A DNA stretch of 23,709 bases from a virus: positions 1 to 23,709 of IMG/VR virus record IMGVR_UViG_3300034374_005036; one strand, given 5' to 3'. The translations under genes and the position numbers were made by a program. Below the pieces are notes generated by a model, which was not told the DNA's origin, did no database searches, and worked only from the letters and a program-made list of their open reading frames with translations. Positions within the stretch are counted from its first letter, which is position 1; every line of letters starts with the position of its first letter. Below are positions 8,999 to 15,281 of this stretch, piece by piece.

Positions 8999-9952
8999 TT
9001 AGCTAAACAGTTTGTATCGCTGGCGAATGCGTGGATTGCGCAGGTAGTCAATGGGGGTGGCGCCAGTGCGTGACGCATCTCGGCGCGCTGCCTGTGAGGC
9101 CATCTGAAACAGCTTGGCGCCCGGAACAGCGCTTGAAAATGGATTGGCCGCTTCGGTGTATTGCGCGCCTTGAAGCCCGCTCAGAGCGTTGGCAAGATTG
9201 GTTTCGTTGCCCGCGATTTTGCCGGACCCCGTTACGCCGCCAGCCGTAAGCCAATAGTCACTTGCGTAAACGCCCCTCTGAACTTTGTTCGGCGCAGTCT
9301 GCGCCCCACGCGTGCCGCTTCCGTCAACGCTACCCGCCTTCTCGCTGTTCAAGACGTTCTGGAAATAGTCGTTGAAAACGTTCCCAACATTCCCAGCGTA
9401 TGAGCTTGTTGCGTCATTCGCGGATTGAGTCATGGAGCTGAGAGCGTCCTTGTAAATGCTCCCAATACGCGCTCTTTGAGTCTTTTCAAATGACTTACCA
9501 CGCTGGCCGCTTCGTGCGGCCGCATTTGCCAGGTCTTGCATTGCGCCCACCTGATACCCGTCAAGCGCTTCTGTCTGGCCACCAATGTGCTGCTGCTGCC
9601 CGTCATAGATGGAGCCCGCCAAATTGGTTGCCTGGCCGTTCATTCGCGCAAGCGTGTTCAATGCCTGCATTGCATCAACAGCATCTCGGGACGCGGCGAC
9701 AGAATTGAAGAAATTGCCATGAATTTTGTCGCGCTTGTTTTCGCCCGCGTTGGTGAGCTTCCAGTCATATCCAAACAACCCCGTTGGTTTTTTATACCAA
9801 TAGCTACTGTCGTATAGCTTCCGGTCATTCGTAAACGCATTCATGTAGTTTGTTGCGTCGTTGGAATAGCCCGTTTTCCTGGTGCTCATCGTGTTTTTTG
9901 CAGGATCGTATCCAGCGGAAAGCGTTGACAGGATATCTGCAAGACTAGGCAT
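8999..9952 (-). CDS. Hypothetical virion-associated protein
   Basis: This 317-residue protein (MPSLADILSTLSAGYDPAK...) is not recognised. A longer frame reaches 10030, but ATG at 9952 has GGGAGG with a 5-nt spacer and overlaps the preceding gene by only 8 nt, so I chose it. The protein is rich in Ala, Asn, Gln, Ser and Gly. A helical central part (about 75-210) has regular Ala/Asn spacing (DAVDAMQALNTLARMNGQA, then SMTQSANDATSSYAGNVGN). The C-terminus is basic (RNPRIRQRYKLFS). It lies between the gp13-like and gp14-like genes. A structural or ejected protein is likely from context; no catalytic motif is seen. Confidence 0.82.
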   Translation of the reverse strand: MPSLADILSTLSAGYDPAKNTMSTRKTGYSNDATNYMNAFTNDRKLYDSSYWYKKPTGLFGYDWKLTNAGENKRDKIHGNFFNSVAASRDAVDAMQALNTLARMNGQATNLAGSIYDGQQQHIGGQTEALDGYQVGAMQDLANAAARSGQRGKSFEKTQRARIGSIYKDALSSMTQSANDATSSYAGNVGNVFNDYFQNVLNSEKAGSVDGSGTRGAQTAPNKVQRGVYASDYWLTAGGVTGSGKIAGNETNLANALSGLQGAQYTEAANPFSSAVPGAKLFQMASQAARRDASRTGATPIDYLRNPRIRQRYKLFS

Positions 9953-10430
9953 GATTGCCTCCCACATAAGCAAAACAGACAAAACTTTCGCCGCCCTTAC
10001 CCCATCCTTCGTGAATGGCCTCGGGTTCAAATCCCAGCACGGTGAGCCAATTGTGGGCTTCCTTGTGATCGGCGTGGCTCCAACAATGCGCCCGGTGGCA
10101 GCCTTCCTTGGCCATCTGCGGGTTCATCACGCGCGCAGCAAACTTGGTCGCCGTCAAAGCAACTTGCTTCCACTTGGGTGTGGCCCACATGCCAACGCCC
10201 CAAACGCCCGGCCAGTGTTCTTGGGCCGTAATCAGAGCGACAGGCTCATTTCCCAGAAGTACGCAAAAGCGCATGCGCGCCTTCATGCACATGAAAATCA
10301 GAGTGTCGGACGCTTCTTCAATTGTATCAAACGGCAGGCCAGCCAATAACTCTTTCGCATCTTCATCGCGCATGTTGCGCGTCACGTGAGAGATTTGGGC
10401 CTGTGTTGCCTTAACGACGGTTCGCTGCAT
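9945..10430 (-). CDS. GNAT-like protein, T7 gp13 / DUF2833-type
   Basis: The protein has 161 residues from ATG at 10430. An alternative ATG at 10499 would add 23 residues and overlap the nozzle gene by 89 nt; the 10430 start has GGGGGT 8 nt upstream and overlaps by 20 nt, so I prefer it, without certainty. Residues about 60-145 look like an acetyltransferase fold: a strand (FCVLLGNEPVALITA), a Trp-rich turn, a helix, then WSHADHKEAHNWLTVLGFE, in which the H..AH.WL..LGF end matches the last helix and strand of GNAT proteins. T7 gp13, in the same genome position, belongs to the related DUF2833 family. Activity is unproven; it may be purely structural. Confidence 0.8.
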   Translation of the reverse strand: MQRTVVKATQAQISHVTRNMRDEDAKELLAGLPFDTIEEASDTLIFMCMKARMRFCVLLGNEPVALITAQEHWPGVWGVGMWATPKWKQVALTATKFAARVMNPQMAKEGCHRAHCWSHADHKEAHNWLTVLGFEPEAIHEGWGKGGESFVCFAYVGGNHA

Positions 10431-11859
10431 CAAAATGGACCCCCAACATGCCAAGAATTGCTCTCTCGCTGGTCGCATTGACGCAACGAATTGAGACATG
10501 GCTAGTCACACCTTTCAGTGCAATTTGCTGCAAGCTGAAGGTGGAGCCATTGAAAACACCAGCCTCATAGAAGATCGATGGATCACGAGGGTCTGGGTGG
10601 ACGTAAACCCGCCATGTGCCCTGCGCAGCAATGTCCAGCCCCTTCAACGTCTTGTGGCCAGACGGGTCTTGCAGGGCAATGAATGGCGTCTGAACCTCGA
10701 CGGTGGCGCTGTCATAGGTCTCGCCGTCGGTCCCGCCGTAGAGATACAGCGTATTCCCAGAGCGCACATAGAGCTTCTGACGAATGCTCGCCACATGCTC
10801 AGCAGAAAACCCAAGGGAATACTCGCTCCAAGCGCTGATCTGGCTGCTCGGAAACTGGCTGTAGACGAATGTTCTGTCGCCAATCTGGATCGTGTAGCGC
10901 CCGTCTTGAGGGTCTTGCCAGGCCATTGAAGCTGCAACGGTTGCCGCGCTTTGCCCATTGACGTGTTCAAGGATCGTCGCATCAACAGCCGTTCCAATGC
11001 TCGAAGCCGAGGCATAGTTAGAGGACGACTTGGCGCGCAGGGAGCGAATGCCCCTGTTGTCCAGATAATAAACGTCGTCTGAACTCATGGCCACAATGCT
11101 GTTTGGCGCGTCGGTGCCCGCCGCCGTCAAGGTCTGGCTTACAAAGTTGAAATCAGCGTCAACGTCAATTGACCAAAGTTGGATTGCATCAGTGCCGAAA
11201 ATGGCCATCAGGTCCATGTATGGCACGACGCCCGTAATGTCCTCGATGCCTTCAGTCTGGCGCGAGAAGCCAATTGATCCGGCGCCAATGGAAGGGTCGG
11301 CAGGATCGTCGCCGTCGTCCGTCCAATTGGCCGGCTCATTCAGGTTCGAGAAATAGAGAAATCCGTCAGCCGGGCTGTAAACCTTGGCCTTATACGGCAT
11401 AGCAAATGTGCCGATAGCCACAGGATTGCCGGTCGCGCCGTCATACCAATGAGAGATGATTGTCCCGTCATAGAAGTGCCGGGTAGACCCGTCGTCAAAC
11501 GTAGCAATGACGTACATCAGCCCATCAAAACTCGTCACATCCAGAACGCCAGTCATGTTGGCCGCGCTTTCATGGACAAGCTGTTGATAGTTGACAGTCG
11601 TGCCGTTGCCTAGCGTGTAAGGAAAACTCACAGGAGCCGCACCCGAGCCAAAAACATAAAGCTGCTTGCCAGACACACCCAGGCCAAAAGAGCCGCTCAG
11701 ATCGAGCCCCTGGTCCACATAGGCCTTACGCTTTTCAATCTCACCGCCACGGGTCAAGTGTGCGTTGGTCAGGCTGATAAGGGTGCCAGGCGCAGCCGTG
11801 TCAATCATGCGCCGGTCATCAAGACCGCCGCGAAAATTCTCAATCAAGGCAAGAGGCAT
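10411..11859 (-). CDS. Tail nozzle / stabilisation protein (T7 gp12 or P22 gp10-like)
   Basis: The protein has 482 residues. ATG at 11859 lies 1 nt after the adaptor stop, with GGAGG at a 7-nt spacing. The N-terminus (IENFRGGLDDRRMIDT, then N-HL-RGGEIEKRKAY) has the 'N..GG......G...KR' layout seen at the start of T7 gp12. Most of the protein is beta-rich with repeated Trp/Tyr/Gly-Asp turns (YLYGGTDGETYDS, VYSPADGFLYFSN), suggesting a beta-propeller that closes the head-tail channel below the adaptor. The length is close to P22 gp10 and shorter than T7 gp12. The tail-tube role is well supported by position; which family it belongs to is open. Confidence 0.82.
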   Translation of the reverse strand: MPLALIENFRGGLDDRRMIDTAAPGTLISLTNAHLTRGGEIEKRKAYVDQGLDLSGSFGLGVSGKQLYVFGSGAAPVSFPYTLGNGTTVNYQQLVHESAANMTGVLDVTSFDGLMYVIATFDDGSTRHFYDGTIISHWYDGATGNPVAIGTFAMPYKAKVYSPADGFLYFSNLNEPANWTDDGDDPADPSIGAGSIGFSRQTEGIEDITGVVPYMDLMAIFGTDAIQLWSIDVDADFNFVSQTLTAAGTDAPNSIVAMSSDDVYYLDNRGIRSLRAKSSSNYASASSIGTAVDATILEHVNGQSAATVAASMAWQDPQDGRYTIQIGDRTFVYSQFPSSQISAWSEYSLGFSAEHVASIRQKLYVRSGNTLYLYGGTDGETYDSATVEVQTPFIALQDPSGHKTLKGLDIAAQGTWRVYVHPDPRDPSIFYEAGVFNGSTFSLQQIALKGVTSHVSIRCVNATSERAILGMLGVHFDAANRR

Positions 11860-11860
11860 G

Positions 11861-12568
11861 TTAGAGCCTCCGAACCATAATCTTCGGAAGCATCACTGAA
11901 CCACCTTGAAGGTCGTTCAATTCTCCGCCGATCATAAAGCTTTCAGCGGGCGTTGCCTGGCCTTTGAGCTTGTTGAGGCGGTTGGTATAAAGGTTGAGCT
12001 TCATGTCTGCATCGCGTTGGCTATTGCGCGCAAGCAGGAATGAGCTGGCCAACAAAACAACAAGCTGGTCGTCAAGATCAACAACATCAGTGCCGCTTGT
12101 CGGGCGCACGAAGGGCATGGAGCCTTCAAACATGATCTGGCCGTCACCATTGCTGCTGTCATAGCCATGATCGGGCGTGGGCCAGACTTCAATCTGGTCG
12201 CCGTATCGCTGGAAATTCAGAACGCGATTAGCGCGTTCGTCCAGGAATGGATCGTAGGCCGCATAATGCGAAGGGTCGATGCCGTAATGAAGCGGGCACC
12301 AAGTCGAGCCATATCGGATCGAGGCAGCAGTCAAACGATCAATGTCCACGGTGGAAGGCGCGTCGTAAAGACGTTGGCCTTCAACCAGGTTCAAGAACCC
12401 GCGTCGGCGCAAGTGAGGCCATTCGTAGGACGTGGCCACCTGCTCGCAGGCGTTCTGCACAAGCTGCAAGACGGAATTGTAGACAGCCTCATTCTGTCCC
12501 GGCACGTCTGAAAAGCCAGCGTCCCGCAGAGTGTCTGTCACCAATTCATCAAGCAGCCGCTTGCGCAT
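11861..12568 (-). CDS. Head-tail adaptor / tail tubular protein A (gp11-like)
   Basis: This 235-residue protein has the usual size and order of podovirus adaptors. An N-terminal helical part (about 1-50, RKRLLDELVTDTLRDAGFS...) precedes a beta-containing centre (about 55-165) with the pattern W....LVEGQRLYDAPSTVD and QIEVWPTPD. A C-terminal helix pair follows (VVLLASSFLLARNSQRDADM). By family knowledge, twelve copies sit under the portal and hold the nozzle. Start and preceding stop overlap as TAATG, indicating translational coupling. The call rests on layout and gene order, directly before the nozzle gene. Confidence 0.82.
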   Translation of the reverse strand: MRKRLLDELVTDTLRDAGFSDVPGQNEAVYNSVLQLVQNACEQVATSYEWPHLRRRGFLNLVEGQRLYDAPSTVDIDRLTAASIRYGSTWCPLHYGIDPSHYAAYDPFLDERANRVLNFQRYGDQIEVWPTPDHGYDSSNGDGQIMFEGSMPFVRPTSGTDVVDLDDQLVVLLASSFLLARNSQRDADMKLNLYTNRLNKLKGQATPAESFMIGGELNDLQGGSVMLPKIMVRRL

Positions 12569-12966
12569 TATTCATTCTCACCATTCAAGAGAGCGTCAAC
12601 CTCGTCTTGAGGCACTTCTTTGGCTTCTGCGGTCTTGCGTGTGCGGCGAACCTTCTTAGGGCTATCGTCAGCATCTTCGACCACATGGGGAGTATCAGAG
12701 AAGCTCTCTGGCAATTGAGGCGCATGGCCAGGGAACAGTTGCATCAAACCATCAACGCCGTTCTTGTTGCGCCCATAGCGAGCGCGCAGACGCTCAATTT
12801 CATCAATGGAAGAACGGTCTTCTTCGCCTTGATAAACGGCAGAAGCAAAAGCGCCTTCGCCGTGGATGAACGCGAGCAGCATCATTTCAGCCGGGGTCAC
12901 GGCAGAACGATTGACGATGGTGTTTGACGATCCGCTAACGCGGATTTGGATGCGGGCTAGTTGCAT
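12568..12966 (-). CDS. Small hypothetical protein between capsid and adaptor
   Basis: The protein has 132 residues from ATG at 12966. A longer frame begins at TTG 13014, but that codon lies at the base of a stable hairpin, and ATG 12966 is just beyond it with GAGAGA 4 nt upstream. The N-terminal half is a compact domain (MQLARIQIRVSGSSNTI..., then TPAEMMLLAFIHGEGAF). The second half is acidic and then basic (SPKKVRRTRKTAEAKE), ending in DEVDALLNGENE, so it is probably partly disordered. The position after the capsid gene suits a minor head, decoration or completion protein, but no family is recognised. Its stop overlaps the adaptor start as TAATG. Confidence 0.78.
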   Translation of the reverse strand: MQLARIQIRVSGSSNTIVNRSAVTPAEMMLLAFIHGEGAFASAVYQGEEDRSSIDEIERLRARYGRNKNGVDGLMQLFPGHAPQLPESFSDTPHVVEDADDSPKKVRRTRKTAEAKEVPQDEVDALLNGENE

Positions 12967-12990
12967 GTATTCTCTCAGTTGAAGTAGCAA

Positions 12991-13012
12991 GGGCCCCGCC
13001 GAAGCGAGGCCC
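12991..13012 (-). terminator. GC-rich UUCG-capped hairpin after the capsid gene
   Basis: As minus-strand RNA, GGGCCUCGC and GCGGGGCCC form a nine-pair stem (one U-G wobble) closed by the UUCG tetraloop. On the plus strand the wobble becomes an A-C mismatch, so the structure favours leftward RNA. The following sequence has only short T runs, so it may be a leaky terminator or an RNA-stability element rather than a full stop. It lies 14 nt after the capsid stop. Confidence 0.6.
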
Positions 13013-13026
13013 AAGCTGGGGCGGGG
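12994..13026 (-). promoter_or_regulatory. Alternative stem competing with the post-capsid hairpin
   Basis: On the minus strand CCCCGCC (13026-13020), directly after the capsid stop, is the exact complement of GGCGGGG (13000-12994), which also forms part of the UUCG hairpin. The two pairings exclude each other. A ribosome on the capsid stop would cover the first arm and so favour the UUCG hairpin. Confidence 0.45.
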
Positions 13027-14193
13027 TTACTTGAACTCCATCACCATCGACGTGTTGCGCTGCCAGCAGCACAAAGCACCAGTGTAGGTGATTGCACGAT
13101 AGAGAGCGTATTGGTCGTGGGGACGTGCCGGGTGGTGAATACGATCAACCTCACCGTCCATGTCGTAGAGTTTGATCCGAGACGTGTCGATGAAGTACGC
13201 GCGCTTCAGGAAGTCCTTGTCACCAGATGTGCCAAGATCGTCCAGCGAAGGATCGTACTCGAACTTCAGCTTGCCGAACTTTGGCTCGGACATGTCGAAG
13301 TTGGTTGCTGTGCCGTTTGCAAAGCCCTGCTGGGTCAGGATGCCTTTGGCAAACAATTCTGCCTCCAAAGTCTCCATGAACTCAGAGCCACAAAGAACCA
13401 TATCAGGCCCTTTGCCGTAGCGACGAAGCTGGCGCATTTCATTGCGAACAGCGGTCATCAACGGACTGTCGATTGTGGCGCCAGTCACATCAACGCGGCC
13501 ATCAACAGCACCGACCAACACGTTCGCACGGTTGCGCCACCAAGTGCGAACCTCGGTTGCACCAGTCCGGCTAGTGGTGATACCGCCAACGGTCTCAGAG
13601 AAGTCACCAGAAGCAGGAATGTCCGTAATAACGGACTGGATGCCCGGCACCAGGGTTGAGTCTTGAGTGCCGTCGTCCCACAACATCGCGTTGAAGGCGG
13701 CCTCGTAACCCTCCATCATGTCGTTCAGCTTGTCTTTCAACAGGCTGTGAATGCGGGTCACATCGGCTTTGGAGTGGTTGGACGTGCTGGCGCCGTTTGC
13801 GCTGTCTGTCACGGTAATGCCGTCTTGCTTCAGCTCGGTGAAAGTCACAGACAGACCGTCGTGCAATTCTTTCCAATCGAACTGAGCTTGATCGACATTA
13901 CCACGGTTGCCGTAGCTTACCGTGTCAGTGTAGGCGTAGCCTTGCATGGTGTGCTCGGGCTTGCCCTTGACGTTGCGGCGAATTGAAGTGTTACCGCCAG
14001 GGTAGACTTCAGATTTGCTGCGCATTGCATCGTAGAGAGGACGCGCTTGGCGCTCGTTCTCTAGGGGTTGACCCTTGATGAAGTAGTCAAGCGCAGCATT
14101 CATAATGCTATCAAGCTGCGCCTGGGTGAAAGTGCCAGCGTTTGCGTCGTTATAAACGCTGGCCTTTGAAGTAGCTGAAGTCAGCAAAGCCAT
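13027..14193 (-). CDS. Major capsid protein
   Basis: The protein has 388 residues. ATG at 14193 has AGAAGGA 8-9 nt upstream. It lies directly after a scaffold-like gene and before the small protein and adaptor genes, where podoviruses encode the coat protein. The sequence is balanced, with an N-terminal helix (TQAQLDSIMNAALDYFI), a long central helix (ADVTRIHSLLKDKLNDMMEG, then YEAAFNAMLW) and a C-terminal strand-rich part (RIKLYDMDGEVDRIHH...), as expected for the HK97-type coat fold. A promoter upstream and a GC-rich hairpin downstream suggest it is made at a higher level than its neighbours. I cannot assign a specific coat family. Confidence 0.85.
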   Translation of the reverse strand: MALLTSATSKASVYNDANAGTFTQAQLDSIMNAALDYFIKGQPLENERQARPLYDAMRSKSEVYPGGNTSIRRNVKGKPEHTMQGYAYTDTVSYGNRGNVDQAQFDWKELHDGLSVTFTELKQDGITVTDSANGASTSNHSKADVTRIHSLLKDKLNDMMEGYEAAFNAMLWDDGTQDSTLVPGIQSVITDIPASGDFSETVGGITTSRTGATEVRTWWRNRANVLVGAVDGRVDVTGATIDSPLMTAVRNEMRQLRRYGKGPDMVLCGSEFMETLEAELFAKGILTQQGFANGTATNFDMSEPKFGKLKFEYDPSLDDLGTSGDKDFLKRAYFIDTSRIKLYDMDGEVDRIHHPARPHDQYALYRAITYTGALCCWQRNTSMVMEFK

Positions 14194-14243
14194 GTCGGGT
14201 TATCCTTCTAAATGGCTGTTCAGTTTTGAACCCGACTGCCTAT

Positions 14244-15215
14244 CTAGAGAGCGCTTTCAATCGCTTCCATAAGGCTTTCGGGTCGCTTACTCGCGGTAGA
14301 AGTGCGTCCGCCTGAGACTGTTCGTTTCGGCTGCGGCTTTGGGATCATGGCGCCCAAACGCTGATTGACGTTTTTGTAGGCCACTTCAACAAGCTGCCTC
14401 GCCATCTGTGCGTTCTGTGGGGCTCCATACTGTGTTGCCAATGCGCGAATTTCAGACTCAAGGAACGGAACCTTGCTTGCAAAATCAGGATCGCTGGCGC
14501 GAAGCTCTGCTTCGACTGTCGCCGCCGCATTCGCCATTTCAGTTTGCGCTGTCTGCTGCTGTTGCTCTTGGAACCGCTGTTGCTGATCCCTCTGCTGCTG
14601 CTGCATCCATCCTTGTTCAGATCGCGCCCGCGCTAACTCTCGCGCCCGCTGTTCTGAAATTTCCCCGTTTTCCAAATCCTCAGCCAAATCATCAGGCAAG
14701 TGTTCGCCGGTGAATTGTCGAAGCTGGTCAACATAGGGACCAAGCAATTCGAGAGCCTTTGCAGGGTCGTTGCGCATGGCGGCCATGATCTCAAAGCCTT
14801 GCTGCGCTTCTTCCGCTGAAATGCGGTTCTCGCTCAAGAAACCTGTGATACGCTCGAAATTCTCTGCGGCTGGTCGAAGGCTTTCAACCTGCTCCTTGAA
14901 CTCACGGCGCTCCCTGGTAACCTGCTGCCATCGAGGGTGCTTACCAAAAGGCAAATTGGCGTCGCCGCTATCATCAGCTTCGGCACTGGCTTCAGGTTGT
15001 GCGCCCTCGCCTTCTGTGTCGTCACCTTCTGATTGCTCGCTCGGCTCATCAGGTTGCGAACCCTGCTCGTCAGCTTCATCAGGCTCATGGAGCGCGCTTT
15101 GAATGGCGTCCATTAGATTAGGCTGATTCTCTACGCTCTCCGACGACGACTCAGAATTTACGTCTTGATCTACCGGAGACGACCCGGTTTCTACGTCTTG
15201 TTCCATTGTATTCAT
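14244..15215 (-). CDS. Capsid scaffolding protein
   Basis: The protein has 323 residues from ATG at 15215. The frame extends to GTG 15251, but no ribosome site precedes it; another ATG lies at 15206. Typical scaffold features: a very acidic, Ser/Glu/Asp-rich N-terminus (about 5-85), a long helical Gln/Glu-rich middle with a glutamine tract (WMQQQQRDQQQRFQEQQQQ, about 204-222), and a short basic tail (PKPQPKRTVSGGRTS). It directly precedes the capsid gene. Near-identical peptides LMDAIQSAL (about 34-42) and LMEAIESAL (the last nine residues) occur at both ends. The scaffold directs coat assembly and leaves before or during packaging. A strong internal promoter overlaps the start region. Confidence 0.83.
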   Translation of the reverse strand: MNTMEQDVETGSSPVDQDVNSESSSESVENQPNLMDAIQSALHEPDEADEQGSQPDEPSEQSEGDDTEGEGAQPEASAEADDSGDANLPFGKHPRWQQVTRERREFKEQVESLRPAAENFERITGFLSENRISAEEAQQGFEIMAAMRNDPAKALELLGPYVDQLRQFTGEHLPDDLAEDLENGEISEQRARELARARSEQGWMQQQQRDQQQRFQEQQQQTAQTEMANAAATVEAELRASDPDFASKVPFLESEIRALATQYGAPQNAQMARQLVEVAYKNVNQRLGAMIPKPQPKRTVSGGRTSTASKRPESLMEAIESAL

Positions 15216-15233
15216 GTGTTCACTTGTTGTCAA
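15205..15233 (-). promoter_or_regulatory. Internal sigma70-type promoter before the capsid gene
   Basis: On the minus strand: TTGACA (15233-15228, perfect), a 17-bp spacer, TACAAT (15210-15205, five of six). A run of seven Ts on the minus strand at 15252-15258 could act as an upstream element. Transcription would start near 15198, inside the scaffold start region, giving extra capsid mRNA that lacks the full scaffold start. The match is seen; activity is inferred. Confidence 0.65.
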
Positions 15234-15251
15234 TGTGGTAGCATTAGGCAC

Positions 15252-15281
15252 AAAAAAACGGGGAAATAGGCCGAGACCTAT
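15252..15281 (-). other. Weak stem plus T-run between portal and scaffold
   Basis: On the minus strand AUAGGU-CUCG-GCCUAU (15281-15266) is a short stem overlapping the portal stop. Seven Ts follow after a 7-nt gap (15258-15252). The stem is too weak and the gap too long for a convincing terminator, but it may lower read-through just before the internal promoter. Confidence 0.3.

Noticed and set aside
9953-10030. Longer N-terminus of the 317-residue virion-associated protein
   Set aside because: ATG 9952 has an excellent GGGAGG site, and the longer form would overlap the gp13-like gene by 86 nt.
12247-12927. 226-residue plus-strand frame opposite the adaptor and small-protein genes
   Set aside because: Composition is Arg/Gln-rich and not protein-like, with no ribosome site; the minus-strand genes there are tightly packed and well supported.
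12967-13014. Upstream TTG start for the small gene after the capsid gene
   Set aside because: It would place the start at the base of a stable hairpin; ATG 12966 lies just beyond it.
15216-15251. GTG start at 15251 for the scaffold
   Set aside because: Preceded only by a T-run, with no ribosome site; ATG 15215 is more likely, though not certain.
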